Source: Novosphingobium sp. 18050 (lineage in GTDB: Bacteria > Pseudomonadota > Alphaproteobacteria > Sphingomonadales > Sphingomonadaceae). From it: 64,000 nt of DNA. A model generated the notes under the pieces. The model was given only the letters and a program-made list of their open reading frames with translations. It searched no databases and was not told where the DNA came from. The first letter of the stretch is position 1. Every line of letters begins with the position of its first letter. Positions 26,581-35,615 of the stretch are shown here, piece by piece. The position numbers and the translations under genes are program-made. Location of the stretch: positions 62,001-126,000 of the forward strand of contig NZ_CACSJO010000009.1 in NCBI RefSeq assembly GCF_902706195.1, given 5' to 3'.

Positions 26581-26615
26581 TTCCGCCGTTCCCGACATCA
26601 TGACATCTCCGGAAT

Positions 26616-26650
26616 GATCGCAACCGCTTTCGGTTGCGATCGTGTTTCTG
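26616..26650 (+). terminator. terminator after tRNA-Thr
   Basis: GATCGCAACCG and CGGTTGCGATC form a perfect 11-bp stem with loop CTTT, followed by GTGTTTC. Confidence 0.8.
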
Positions 26651-26693
26651 CGCGTCGGTGCGTCTGACTGCGCCGGACATCGGGATATCCCAA

Positions 26694-26737
26694 TTGTCAT
26701 CAAACTGCCTTCACACTCTCACGGGAGCGTCATGAAA
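26694..26737 (+). promoter_or_regulatory. tandem Pho-box-like repeats upstream of TonB receptor-phytase operon
   Basis: Four 7-base blocks spaced exactly 11 bases apart resemble the PhoB half-site CTGTCAT: TTGTCAT (26694), CTGCCTT (26705), CTCTCAC (26716) and GCGTCAT (26727). The last ends 60 bases before the receptor ATG. The AT-rich spacers fit PhoB sites. PhoB control of phosphate scavenging would suit the genes downstream. Confidence 0.55.
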
Positions 26738-26793
26738 CCGGCCTAGGGGCCCCTGCAAGACTTACAACGTCGCAACAGGGAATCTCTCCAGTC

Positions 26794-29598
26794 ATGACAC
26801 GTTCGATCCAGCTCCTTGCGGGGCTGCTCGCCTCGGCTTCGTTCGCAACCATTGCCCACGCGGGCGAGGTCGCCGGCCACGTCAACGATGCCACCGGCAC
26901 GCGCGCCCTGCAGTCGGCCGCGGTACGCATCGTGGAACTCAACCGTACCGCCGAGACGGACCGTTCAGGCAGCTACGTGTTCGGCGACGTCCCCGCCGGC
27001 ACATACACCCTGGAAGCGCGCTATGTCGGCGCCGAGGTCACCACGCAGACGGTCACCGTTGCGGCGACCGGCACCACCTCGGGCGATTTCGACCTCACCG
27101 CGATCGGCGGCGCCGACATCCTCGTCACCGGGCAGACCGCGAATATGACCAGCGCCCTGTCGCGCCAGAAGGCTGCCGACGGCGTCGAATCGGTCCTGAC
27201 GCGTGACGCCGTGGGCCAGTTCCCCGATCAGAACGTGGCGGAATCGCTGCGTCGCCTGCCGGGCGTCAACATCCTCAACGATCAAGGCGAAGGCCGCTTC
27301 GTTTCGGTTCGCGGCCTCGACCCCGACCTCAACGGCACCTCGGTCAACGGCGTGCGCATCCCCGCACCTGAATCTGATTCCCGTGCAGTCGCGCTCGACG
27401 TGATCTCCTCGGACACGATCGAATCGATCGAAGTGAAGAAGTCCTTCACCCCCGACATGGACGGTGACTTCATCGGTGCCTCGGTCGAGATCAACACCAC
27501 CAGCGCCTTCGATTCGAAGAAGAACCGCTACTCGGTCAGCGCCGAGGGCAGCTACAACGACTACTCGGGCAAGGTCATGCCCAAGGGCGCGTTCGACTTT
27601 ACCCAGAAGCTGGGCGACGATTTCGGCATCGCCGGCTCGGTCAGCTACTACAAGCGCAAGTTCGAGACCGACAACGTCGAGACCGGCGGCTGGCACCAGA
27701 ACGACGACGGCGTCTGGGCCGATTCGGTCGAATACCGCGACTATGACGTAGAACGTACCCGCATCAACGCGGCGCTCTCGGCCGACTGGCGCGTGTCCGA
27801 CACCACCAAGGCTTACGTGCGCGGCAACTGGGCACAGTTCGACGATCAAGAATATCGCCGCCGCACCACGCTCGACTTCGGCGATTTCGAGGATGACGGC
27901 CCGACCGCCTTCACCGCCAACGGCGCCACCTTCAACGGTGCCGACGAGCGCATCACGGTGGAGCGCGACATCAAGGACCGCTTCGAGCGCCAGCGCATCC
28001 GCTCGGTCTCTATCGGCAGCGACACCGACACCGGCACGCTCAAGTTCAACTGGATGGCCAGCTACGCCAAGTCGACCGAGCGCGAGAACTTCTCGATCGA
28101 CCCGACCTCGTTCCGCGCCCGCTTCCGCGCCGGCACCGCCGTCGACATGGATTATACCAATAAGTATTATCCGACCTACTCGGCCACTGGCGCTGCGTTC
28201 AACTCGCCCGAGGCTTACGAGTTCGACAAGACCGAACTGACCACCCTGTCCGACAGCCGTGACGAGGAATGGGCGATCAAGGCCGACCTCGCGCGGACCT
28301 TCGCCGGTTCGGGCGGCGACTTCACCGTCCAGGCGGGTGCCAAGGCGCGCTGGCGCAAGAAGTCGTACAACTTCAACATGAACTACTACGACGCTGCCGA
28401 CGGCGCCGATTACACGCTGGCCGACGTTCTGGGCAAGCAGACCTACCGCTTGGCCGACATGGGCCCGGTTGCGAACAAGGGCGGCGCTGCCGACTACCTG
28501 CTCGCCAACCCCGGCGCCTTCGAGCTGAACGAGTACGAGAGCGGCCTGGCATCGGCCACCGACGACTACTCGGTGAAGGAAAACATCATCGCCGGTTATG
28601 CGCTGGCCCGCTGGGACAGTTCCACCCTGCGCGTCATCGGCGGCGTGCGCATGGAGCACACCCACAACGAGCTGAACGGCAACCTTGTTACCGACCTCAG
28701 CGATGACGAGGAATTCTCCTTCGTTCCGGTGCAGTACAAGCGTAACTACACCAACTGGCTGCCCAGCCTGACGGTGCGTTACAGCCCGCAGCAGAACCTC
28801 GTCGCCCGCCTCGCCGGCTACAAGACGGTGGTGCGTCCCAAATTCTCGCAGCTGGCCCCGCGTTACACCGTGAACGAGGACAACGAGGCTGAATTCGGCA
28901 ACCCCTACCTCAAGCCCTATCAGGCCTGGAACCTCGACGCCGGGTTCGAGTACTACTTCTCCAACAACGGCGCCTTGTCGGTCGGTGCGTTCTACAAGTC
29001 GGTGAAGGACTACACCTACGAGCAGGTCCTGCGTGACGGCGCTGTCATCGACGGCGTGGAATACGACCAGGTCACTGTCCCGGTGAACGGTGACAAGGCC
29101 GACATCACCGGGGTGGAAGTCAGCTTCAGCCAGGCATTCACGATGCTCCCGGCACCGTTCGATGGCCTGTTGACCCAGCTGAACTACACCTACACGTACG
29201 CCCGCGGCACCGTGCTGCAGGAGGGTGAGGACGCCGCAGGCAACGCGATCGACATCAAGCGCCGCATCAACCTCCCCAACTCCTCCAACGGTACTTTCAA
29301 CGTCGTGCTCGGCTATGAGAAGGGCCCCGTGTCCCTGCGCGCCGCCGGCACCTTCCGCGACAAGTACCTCGACGAAGTCGGCGGAAGCGTCGAGGAGGAC
29401 CGCGTGGTCAACCAGCACTTCCAGCTGGACCTCTCGGCCAAGTATAAGGTGACCGAAAACATCCGCATCTTCGCGGACTGGGTGAACGTCAACAATGCCA
29501 AGTACTTCGCCTACCAGAACCTCGCAGGCGCCAAGCGCGTGCTGCAGTACGAGGAATATGGCTCGACCGTGAAGTTCGGCGCGCGGGTGTCCTTCTGA
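26794..29598 (+). CDS. TonB-dependent receptor (TIGR01782-like) next to phytase
   Basis: The 934-residue outer-membrane receptor has a signal peptide (to about residue 23). A carboxypeptidase-regulatory-like domain follows at residues 25-95, with a TonB-box-like DILVTGQT near 109. The plug domain contains VGQFPDQNVAESLRRLPGVN and FVSVRGLDPDLNGTSVNG, then a 22-stranded barrel follows ending in FGARVSF. The pattern fits the Xanthomonas-Caulobacter receptor family that imports carbohydrates and other bound nutrients. Its TGA overlaps the phytase ATG by one base, so it may import phytate breakdown products or bound phosphate. Confidence 0.93.
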   Translation: MTRSIQLLAGLLASASFATIAHAGEVAGHVNDATGTRALQSAAVRIVELNRTAETDRSGSYVFGDVPAGTYTLEARYVGAEVTTQTVTVAATGTTSGDFDLTAIGGADILVTGQTANMTSALSRQKAADGVESVLTRDAVGQFPDQNVAESLRRLPGVNILNDQGEGRFVSVRGLDPDLNGTSVNGVRIPAPESDSRAVALDVISSDTIESIEVKKSFTPDMDGDFIGASVEINTTSAFDSKKNRYSVSAEGSYNDYSGKVMPKGAFDFTQKLGDDFGIAGSVSYYKRKFETDNVETGGWHQNDDGVWADSVEYRDYDVERTRINAALSADWRVSDTTKAYVRGNWAQFDDQEYRRRTTLDFGDFEDDGPTAFTANGATFNGADERITVERDIKDRFERQRIRSVSIGSDTDTGTLKFNWMASYAKSTERENFSIDPTSFRARFRAGTAVDMDYTNKYYPTYSATGAAFNSPEAYEFDKTELTTLSDSRDEEWAIKADLARTFAGSGGDFTVQAGAKARWRKKSYNFNMNYYDAADGADYTLADVLGKQTYRLADMGPVANKGGAADYLLANPGAFELNEYESGLASATDDYSVKENIIAGYALARWDSSTLRVIGGVRMEHTHNELNGNLVTDLSDDEEFSFVPVQYKRNYTNWLPSLTVRYSPQQNLVARLAGYKTVVRPKFSQLAPRYTVNEDNEAEFGNPYLKPYQAWNLDAGFEYYFSNNGALSVGAFYKSVKDYTYEQVLRDGAVIDGVEYDQVTVPVNGDKADITGVEVSFSQAFTMLPAPFDGLLTQLNYTYTYARGTVLQEGEDAAGNAIDIKRRINLPNSSNGTFNVVLGYEKGPVSLRAAGTFRDKYLDEVGGSVEEDRVVNQHFQLDLSAKYKVTENIRIFADWVNVNNAKYFAYQNLAGAKRVLQYEEYGSTVKFGARVSF

Positions 29599-30716
29599 TG
29601 CACGCTCGCGACATCCTGAAGGTTGCCGCGAAGGTTGGGCCGGGAGCATTGCTCCCGGCGCTCCTGCTGTCGGCCTGCGCAACTACGGCGACCGGCACCG
29701 GAGCCGAAACTCCGCGCCCCCGCTACCCCGCCACCGACATTCCCGCTCAGGCGGAGACTGCCCCGGTCGGCACCGGCAATGCCGATGCTGCGGACGATCC
29801 GGCGATCTGGCGCAATGCCGCCAACCCCGCCGCCAGCCTGCTGCTGGGTACGGACAAGAAGGCCGGCCTCTACGTCTACGGCCTCGACGGCAAGGTGCGC
29901 GATTTCTCGCCCGCCGGCGCGCTCAACAACACGGACCTGCGCGAAGTGCGCATGGCCGATGGCTCGACGCGCATCCTCGTCGGCGCCAGTGACCGCACGG
30001 ACAGGGCCGAGCCGCGCATCGCGCTGTTCAGCCTCGACGGCGCCACCGGCAAGCTGACCTCGCTGGGCTCGGATTCGTTCCTCAAGCCAGGCCACGCCCC
30101 GGCCGAGGCTTACGGTTTCTGCATGGGTGCGCCCCTCGCCGCCGGTGAACTGGCACGCGCCTATGTCGTCCTGAAGGACGGCACCGTGGCCGAAAGCCGC
30201 CTCATCGAGAGCGGCGGCAGGATCGTGCCCCAGCACCTGCGCGACGTGAAGTTCGCGACCCAGTCGGAAGGCTGCGTCGTCGATGACGCCACCAGGACGC
30301 TCTACGTCGCCGAGGAAGACGTCGGCATCTGGAAGGTGCCGCTTTCCGGCGCAGCTCTCACCGCGCAGGCTTTCGCGAAAGTCGGCGCCGCGGACGGTCT
30401 TGTCGACGATGTCGAGGGGCTTGCCATCGCCCACGAAGCGGGGGGGCGTACCTGGCTCGTCGCTTCCAGTCAGGGCGACAACGCCTATGTGTTGTTCGAC
30501 CTTGCCACCGGCAAGCCTGCGGGCCGATTCCGCATCAACGGCGGCGCGATCGGCGGGACCAGCGACACCGATGGCATCGAAGTCGTGCTTGGCGATTTCG
30601 GTCCGGCGTTCCCCGAAGGCGTGTTCATGGCGCAGGACGGCGACAACGCTCCCAAGGCGCAGAACTTCAAGCTCTTGTCCTGGCGCGCGATCCGCACTGC
30701 CATGGGCATCCGGTAA
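29598..30716 (+). CDS. beta-propeller phytase lipoprotein/secreted enzyme
   Basis: The 372-residue protein has a lipoprotein-type leader (LLLSACATT, Cys26). It then has hallmark beta-propeller phytase segments: DAADDPAIW near residue 57, GLYVYGLDGKVRDF, SEGCVVDDATRTLYVAEEDVG near 225, and DDVEGLAIAHEAGG with SQGDNAYVLFD near 290. Acidic residues in these loops bind Ca2+. It should release phosphate from phytate outside the inner membrane. The CDS overlaps the receptor stop by one base; such receptor-phytase pairs are known in Caulobacter and Novosphingobium-like genomes. Confidence 0.92.
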   Translation: MHARDILKVAAKVGPGALLPALLLSACATTATGTGAETPRPRYPATDIPAQAETAPVGTGNADAADDPAIWRNAANPAASLLLGTDKKAGLYVYGLDGKVRDFSPAGALNNTDLREVRMADGSTRILVGASDRTDRAEPRIALFSLDGATGKLTSLGSDSFLKPGHAPAEAYGFCMGAPLAAGELARAYVVLKDGTVAESRLIESGGRIVPQHLRDVKFATQSEGCVVDDATRTLYVAEEDVGIWKVPLSGAALTAQAFAKVGAADGLVDDVEGLAIAHEAGGRTWLVASSQGDNAYVLFDLATGKPAGRFRINGGAIGGTSDTDGIEVVLGDFGPAFPEGVFMAQDGDNAPKAQNFKLLSWRAIRTAMGIR

Positions 30717-30809
30717 GGCGACCACGATGCGCGCCGCCTCGCCTTCATCCGGCTGTGATTTGCACCGGGTATGCGGTAAGGCAGCGCGCATGGTGAGGGA
30801 AACGAATCG

Positions 30810-31484
30810 GTGAGGCGGATCGCCGCGCTATGTACCGCTCTGGTGCTTGCAGGTGCCGTTCAGCCCGGCCTTGCCCATGCTGACGTGCTGCAGATCGGCG
30901 CGTCCGGGCCTGAATGGGTCGCGGGCGGCCCGACTACTTTTGCCGCCCCGGAATTGACCCAGATCGACCCGGGCTCCGGCGTCGGCTTTATCGGCAGCAC
31001 CGTGGCCAGCGCGCCTGAACAGGTGGAGGAAGCCCCGCTCTTCGTCGATGCGAACCTGCACCCCCTCTCCCTCACCCAGGCGCTCGATGCTGCCGGCCCC
31101 AGTCGCTGGCGTGACCGGGTGGCCGTGCTCGCGGCCAAGTACGACATCAGCCCGGCGCTGCTGGAAGCGGTGGTCTGGCAGGAAAGCCGCTGGAACGAAC
31201 TGGCTGTATCCCCGGTGGGTGCACGCGGCCTTGCCCAGCTGATGCCTGGCACTGCCGCGCAGATGGGCGTCAATTCCGCCGATCCTATGGCCAATCTCGA
31301 AGGCGGCGCGCGCTATCTGCGGATGCAACTCGACGCATTCGGCGGCAATATCGAGAAGGCGCTGGCCGCTTACAACGCGGGCCCCGCGCGCGTGGTGAAG
31401 GCTGGCGGCATTCCCAACATTCGTGAGACGCGCGCCTATGTTGCAGCTATCATGGCGCGCTTGACCGACCCGGTCCGCCAGTAG
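30810..31484 (+). CDS. lytic transglycosylase, SLT (MltC/Slt-like) domain
   Basis: The 224-residue product starts at GTG 30810 with GAGGGA 9 bases upstream and has a signal peptide (MRRIAALCTALVLAG...HADV). The goose-lysozyme-like SLT domain covers about 95-215. It has the catalytic Glu in VVWQESRWNELAVSPVGARGLAQLMP and the substrate-groove AAYNAGPARV near 190. It cleaves peptidoglycan glycan strands with 1,6-anhydro ends. It lies 93 bases after phytase and may be separately transcribed. Confidence 0.9.
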   Translation: MRRIAALCTALVLAGAVQPGLAHADVLQIGASGPEWVAGGPTTFAAPELTQIDPGSGVGFIGSTVASAPEQVEEAPLFVDANLHPLSLTQALDAAGPSRWRDRVAVLAAKYDISPALLEAVVWQESRWNELAVSPVGARGLAQLMPGTAAQMGVNSADPMANLEGGARYLRMQLDAFGGNIEKALAAYNAGPARVVKAGGIPNIRETRAYVAAIMARLTDPVRQ

Positions 31485-31539
31485 TCTTCGTGCAGGCGCG
31501 GCCTAATAGCGGCGCGGCGTCTTTCGCGAATCAAAGAAT

Positions 31540-31566
31540 CCGCTCCTCCCGAGCTTGTCGAAGGGT
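31540..31566 (-). repeat. sphingomonad-type short palindromic repeat, copy d
   Basis: CCGCTCCTCCCGAGCTTGTC is followed by GAAGGGT, in reverse orientation relative to copies a, c and e. It lies about 38 bases before the ileS start, in the ileS leader region. Confidence 0.75.
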
Positions 31567-31604
31567 TTCAACAAACCCGCAATTGCTCTAGTGCGCGTCC
31601 GGTT

Positions 31605-34445
31605 ATGACCGAACAGCGCGAAACATCACCCAAGGCAGACTGGCGCTCGACCGTCTTCCTGCCGAAGACCGATTTCCCCATGAAGGCCGGGCTCCCCCAG
31701 AAGGAGCCGGGTATTCTGTCGCGCTGGCAGGCCGAGGACATTTACCGCAAGACGCGCGATGCCCGCGCGGACCGCGAAAAATTCATCCTCCATGACGGCC
31801 CGCCCTACGCCAATGGCGACATGCACATCGGCCATGCGCTCAACCACATCCTCAAGGACATGGTGGTGCGCACGCAGACGCTGCTGGGCAAGGACGCGCC
31901 CTACGTTCCTGGATGGGATTGCCACGGCCTGCCCATCGAGTGGAAGGTCGAGGAAGAATATCGCAAGAAAAAGAAGAACAAGGACGAGGTTCCCGCCGAG
32001 GAATTCCGCGCCGAATGCCGCGCCTATGCCCAGAACTGGGTGAACGTGCAGCGCGAGCAGCTCAAGCGCCTGGGCATCAACGGCGACTGGGACAACCCGT
32101 ACCTGACGATGGACTTCCAGGCGGAAGCCACCATCGTCGGCGAACTGCTGAAGTTCGCCGAGAACCAGATGCTCTACCGCGGCGCCAAGCCGGTGATGTG
32201 GAGCCCGGTGGAAAAGACCGCGCTGGCCGAAGCCGAAGTCGAGTACGAGGATATCGTGTCGACCCAGATCGACGTTGCGTTCGAGATCACCGAATCGGCG
32301 GTGCCCGAACTGGTCGGCGCCTATGCGGTGATCTGGACGACGACGCCGTGGACGATCCCGGTAAACCAGGCTTTGGCTTATGGGCCTGAGGTCGAGTATC
32401 ACCATTACCGCGCCCACGACGGGCGGCGCTTCATCGTGGCGGTGCCCCTGCTGGAGGCGTTCTTCGCGCGGACCGGGCTTGGCCCCGTCGCTGAAAACAT
32501 CGAAGGCGATGCCGACTTTTCCGAATATGCGCTCGGCACCTTCAAAGGCTCCGATCTGGCCGGCACCATCGCGCGTCACCCGATGCACGCGCTGGGCGGC
32601 TTCTTCGCCGAGCCGCGTCCGTTCCTCAGCGGTGATTTCGTCACCACCGAGAGCGGCACCGGCCTTGTCCACATGGCGCCGGACCACGGCGAGGACGACT
32701 TCGACCTCTGCAAGGCCAACGGCCTTGGTCCCAAGTTCGTGGTCGAAGCCGACGGCAAGTACCGCGAAGACTGGCTGTGGCTGGCGGGGCAGGGCTCGGT
32801 CATCAACCCCAAATTCAATTCGCCCGAAGGCCCGATCTGCTCGGACCTGCGCGAAGCGGGCGGTCTGCTGGCGGCCTCGGCCGACTACAAGCACTCCTAC
32901 CCGCATTCGTGGCGCTCCAAGGCCAAGGTGATCTATCGCTGCACCCCGCAGTGGTTCGTGCCGATGGACCGGGAAATGGTCCATCAGGCCGCAGGCACCC
33001 TGCGCGAGGTCGCCCTGAACGCCATCGCCGAGACGCGCTTCGTCCCCGAAAAGGGCCGCAACCGCATCGGTGCGATGGTAGAAGGGCGCCCTGACTGGGT
33101 ACTCTCGCGCCAGCGCGCCTGGGGCGTGCCGATCACCTTGTTCGTGGACCGCAAGTCCGGCGAATACCTCGTCGATCCGGCGGTCAACGAACGCATCAAG
33201 GCCGCCATCCTCGCCAAGGGCGTCGATGCGTGGTCGGACGAGGCCGCGCAGGACCTGCTCGGCCCCGACTATGACGCCGAAGACTACGAGCGTGTCGCCG
33301 ACATCCTCGATGTCTGGTTCGATTCGGGTTCGACCCATGCCTTCGTGCTCGAATCGGGTCGCTGGCCCGACCTGCTGCGCCCTGAAGGCTACACCGGCCC
33401 CAAGGCGGACCTGTACCTCGAAGGGTCGGACCAGCACCGCGGCTGGTTCCAGTCCTCGCTGCTCGAATCCTGCGCGACGCGCGGCCATGCGCCGTACAAG
33501 GCGGTCCTGACCCACGGCTTCACGATGGACGCCAAGGGCTTCAAGATGTCGAAGTCGCTGGGCAACACTATCAGCCCGCTCAAGGTCATGGAGACCAATG
33601 GCGCGGACATCATCCGCCTATGGGCGCTATCGGTAGACTTCACCGAAGACCACCGCATCGGCGACGAGATCCTCAAGGGCGTGGCCGACCAGTACCGCAA
33701 GCTGCGCAACACCCTGCGCTACCTGCTGGGCGCGCTGGACGGGTTTGAAGAGGCCGAGCGTCTGCCGGTAGCCGAAATGCCCGAGTTGGAGCGTTACGTG
33801 CTGGCGCTGCTGGGCAAGCTGGATGCCACCTTGCGCACCGCAGTCGAGGCCTTCGACTTCAACACTTACGTGCGTGCGCTGCTGGACTTCTGCAACGAGG
33901 ACCTCTCGGCGTTCTTCTTCGATATCCGTAAGGACTGCCTCTACTGCGATGCACCCACGGACCCGAAGCGCCGCGCCTATCGCACCGCGCTGGATACCCT
34001 GTTCCACGCGCTGATCCGCTACGCCGCGCCGGTGATCGTCTTCACTGCCGAGGAAACCTGGCAGAGCCGCTATCCGGGCGAGAGCGTCCACCTGCTCGAA
34101 TGGCCGGTGGTGCCCGCCGCCGAGGCCGATCTCGACAAGTGGCAGGAGCTTCGCACTCTGCGCGCGGCTGTCACCGAGGCGATCGAGCCGCTGCGCCGTG
34201 AAAAGGTTATCGGTTCCAGCCTCGCGGCTGAAGTCACGGTGCCGGCATCGGCGCCTGATGCGGATCTGGCGGAACTGTTCATCACCGGGACAGTCACGCG
34301 CGGGCAGGGCGAAGATGTGAGTGTCACGCCTTCCCATGACCACAAGTGCGGCCGCTGCTGGCGCCACCTTCCCGAAGTGACCGAGGACGGCGACCTGTGC
34401 GCGCGTTGCGACGATGTTGTCAGCGCTGTGGAGACGCCGGCGTGA
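31605..34445 (+). CDS. ileS: isoleucyl-tRNA synthetase IleS
   Basis: The 946-residue class Ia synthetase has the HIGH motif in DMHIGHALNH near residue 72 and the KMSKS loop in GFKMSKSLGNTI near residue 645. An editing CP1 domain lies between (VIWTTTPWTIPVN near 245). The C-terminal zinc-binding end has CGRCWRHLPE and LCARC. It charges tRNA-Ile. A short palindromic repeat sits in the leader. Its stop overlaps the lspA GTG start by 4 bases (GTGA), so lspA is translationally coupled. Confidence 0.97.
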   Translation: MTEQRETSPKADWRSTVFLPKTDFPMKAGLPQKEPGILSRWQAEDIYRKTRDARADREKFILHDGPPYANGDMHIGHALNHILKDMVVRTQTLLGKDAPYVPGWDCHGLPIEWKVEEEYRKKKKNKDEVPAEEFRAECRAYAQNWVNVQREQLKRLGINGDWDNPYLTMDFQAEATIVGELLKFAENQMLYRGAKPVMWSPVEKTALAEAEVEYEDIVSTQIDVAFEITESAVPELVGAYAVIWTTTPWTIPVNQALAYGPEVEYHHYRAHDGRRFIVAVPLLEAFFARTGLGPVAENIEGDADFSEYALGTFKGSDLAGTIARHPMHALGGFFAEPRPFLSGDFVTTESGTGLVHMAPDHGEDDFDLCKANGLGPKFVVEADGKYREDWLWLAGQGSVINPKFNSPEGPICSDLREAGGLLAASADYKHSYPHSWRSKAKVIYRCTPQWFVPMDREMVHQAAGTLREVALNAIAETRFVPEKGRNRIGAMVEGRPDWVLSRQRAWGVPITLFVDRKSGEYLVDPAVNERIKAAILAKGVDAWSDEAAQDLLGPDYDAEDYERVADILDVWFDSGSTHAFVLESGRWPDLLRPEGYTGPKADLYLEGSDQHRGWFQSSLLESCATRGHAPYKAVLTHGFTMDAKGFKMSKSLGNTISPLKVMETNGADIIRLWALSVDFTEDHRIGDEILKGVADQYRKLRNTLRYLLGALDGFEEAERLPVAEMPELERYVLALLGKLDATLRTAVEAFDFNTYVRALLDFCNEDLSAFFFDIRKDCLYCDAPTDPKRRAYRTALDTLFHALIRYAAPVIVFTAEETWQSRYPGESVHLLEWPVVPAAEADLDKWQELRTLRAAVTEAIEPLRREKVIGSSLAAEVTVPASAPDADLAELFITGTVTRGQGEDVSVTPSHDHKCGRCWRHLPEVTEDGDLCARCDDVVSAVETPA

Positions 34446-34987
34446 CCGCTGCCGCCTCCAACCCCTGGCGCAACCGCCTGATCGGCCTGCTGATTGCTGC
34501 GATCGTCTTCGCGGTGGACGTGGGTATCAAGGACTGGGTGGTCCACGGCCTGCGCCTGCAGGAAATCGGCCAGGTCTACGTCCTGCCGTTCTTCAATTTC
34601 ACCTGGACGCAGAACTTCGGCGTCTCGCTGGGCCTGTTCACCGCCGGCTCGCCCGAGGCGCGCTGGGCGCTGGTGGCGATGACCGGGGCAATCGCGGCCT
34701 TCGTGTTCGTGTGGTTGCTGCGTGAGCGCAAGCTGGCCGAAATCGCCGCGCTGGGAATGGTACTCGGCGGCGCTGCCGGCAACATCCGCGACCGTTTCGC
34801 GGTCGGCTATGTGATTGACTATGCTGACTTGCACATAGGCGGTTTTCGCCCTTTCCTCATTTTCAATCTCGCCGATGCGGCCATCACCATCGGCGTCCTG
34901 ATTATCCTTGCCCGATCCCTGCTTTCGCGCGAAAAGCCCGATGCAGAGGCGGATTCCGCCCCCGATGCTCAAAAGAATGCGAGTTGA
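34442..34987 (+). CDS. lspA: prolipoprotein signal peptidase LspA
   Basis: The 181-residue four-helix membrane protease begins at GTG 34442, overlapping the ileS stop. The open frame from 34346 is an ileS shadow. It has the NFGVSLGLF conserved segment and the two catalytic Asp regions VIDYADLH near residue 125 and FNLADAAITIG near 145. It removes signal peptides from lipoproteins such as the DUF3035, OmpA and phytase lipoproteins encoded nearby. Confidence 0.95.
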   Translation: MTAAASNPWRNRLIGLLIAAIVFAVDVGIKDWVVHGLRLQEIGQVYVLPFFNFTWTQNFGVSLGLFTAGSPEARWALVAMTGAIAAFVFVWLLRERKLAEIAALGMVLGGAAGNIRDRFAVGYVIDYADLHIGGFRPFLIFNLADAAITIGVLIILARSLLSREKPDAEADSAPDAQKNAS

Positions 34988-34991
34988 ATTG

Positions 34992-35408
34992 ATGCGCATG
35001 AAGAAAACCGGTGCCTTCGTCCTCGTCGCGACCGGCGCCGTCCTGTTGTCGGCTTGCGGCAGCACCGGCCTGTTCAACCGGGCCGGACCTGACGAGTTCG
35101 CGGTGCAGCGCCAGACTCCGCTGGTCGTGCCGCCAGACTTCTCGCTGAGCCCGCCCAAGGAAGGCCAGCCCCGCCCCGCCGACGATTCGCTCCAGCAGCA
35201 GACGCTCGACGCGCTGTTCGGCGGTCCGCAGGCGCGAAGCGACATCGAGAAATCGGCGCTCGCTCTGGCCGGCACGTCGGACCCGGCGATCCGCTCCACC
35301 GTGGGCGATCCGGGCACTTACGCCGTCGCCAAGGGCCAGGTCACCCGTGCAATTCTCGCCGCGCCGGAAGGCGATGGCCGCGATGCGCAGACCGCCGTCG
35401 GCACCTGA
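34992..35408 (+). CDS. DUF3035 lipoprotein (BamF-like)
   Basis: The 138-residue product starts at ATG 34992 (the next ATG at 34998 is also possible). It has a lipobox LLSACG with Cys22. The mature part is hydrophilic and contains TPLVVPPDFSLSPPKEG, typical of DUF3035 proteins. In Caulobacter a member of this family (BamF) is linked to the BAM outer-membrane assembly complex. It follows lspA by 4 bases, which would process it. A BAM role is inferred. Confidence 0.8.
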   Translation: MRMKKTGAFVLVATGAVLLSACGSTGLFNRAGPDEFAVQRQTPLVVPPDFSLSPPKEGQPRPADDSLQQQTLDALFGGPQARSDIEKSALALAGTSDPAIRSTVGDPGTYAVAKGQVTRAILAAPEGDGRDAQTAVGT

Positions 35409-35430
35409 ACCTTCGGGTTTGCAGAACGGA

Positions 35431-35466
35431 AAAAGAGGCCGGGCGAAAGTCCGGCCTTTTTCTTTG
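35431..35466 (+). terminator. terminator of the ileS-lspA-DUF3035 operon
   Basis: An AGGCCGG/CCGGCCT stem with flanking A-run and T-run (TTTTTCTTT) is found 22 bases after the stop codon. Confidence 0.9.
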
Positions 35467-35481
35467 GGGTCGGGGCAGGAG

Positions 35482-35507
35482 CCTTCGACAGGCTCAGGCC
35501 GAGCGGG
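35482..35507 (+). repeat. sphingomonad-type short palindromic repeat, copy e
   Basis: The core CCTTCGACAGGCTCAGGCCG is followed by AGCGGGA. It faces copy f 50 bases downstream. Confidence 0.8.
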
Positions 35508-35556
35508 AATAACGTTGCTGTGATCTGGCCGAGGGTGTGTGAAAGTGACTCTGCGA

Positions 35557-35583
35557 CCCGCTCAGACTGAGCCGGTCGAAGGC
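35557..35583 (-). repeat. sphingomonad-type short palindromic repeat, copy f
   Basis: CCCGCTCAGACTGAGCCGGT is followed by CGAAGGC, in reverse orientation to copy e. The pair lies between convergent genes and can fold into a hairpin. Confidence 0.8.
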
Positions 35584-35615
35584 CCCGCAGCTCGCGCCGC
35601 AGGACCCTGTATGCG

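Noticed and set aside
26965..29682. 905-residue frame antisense to the TonB receptor
   Set aside because: It shadows the receptor gene; composition is Val/Gly-rich and no motif is seen.
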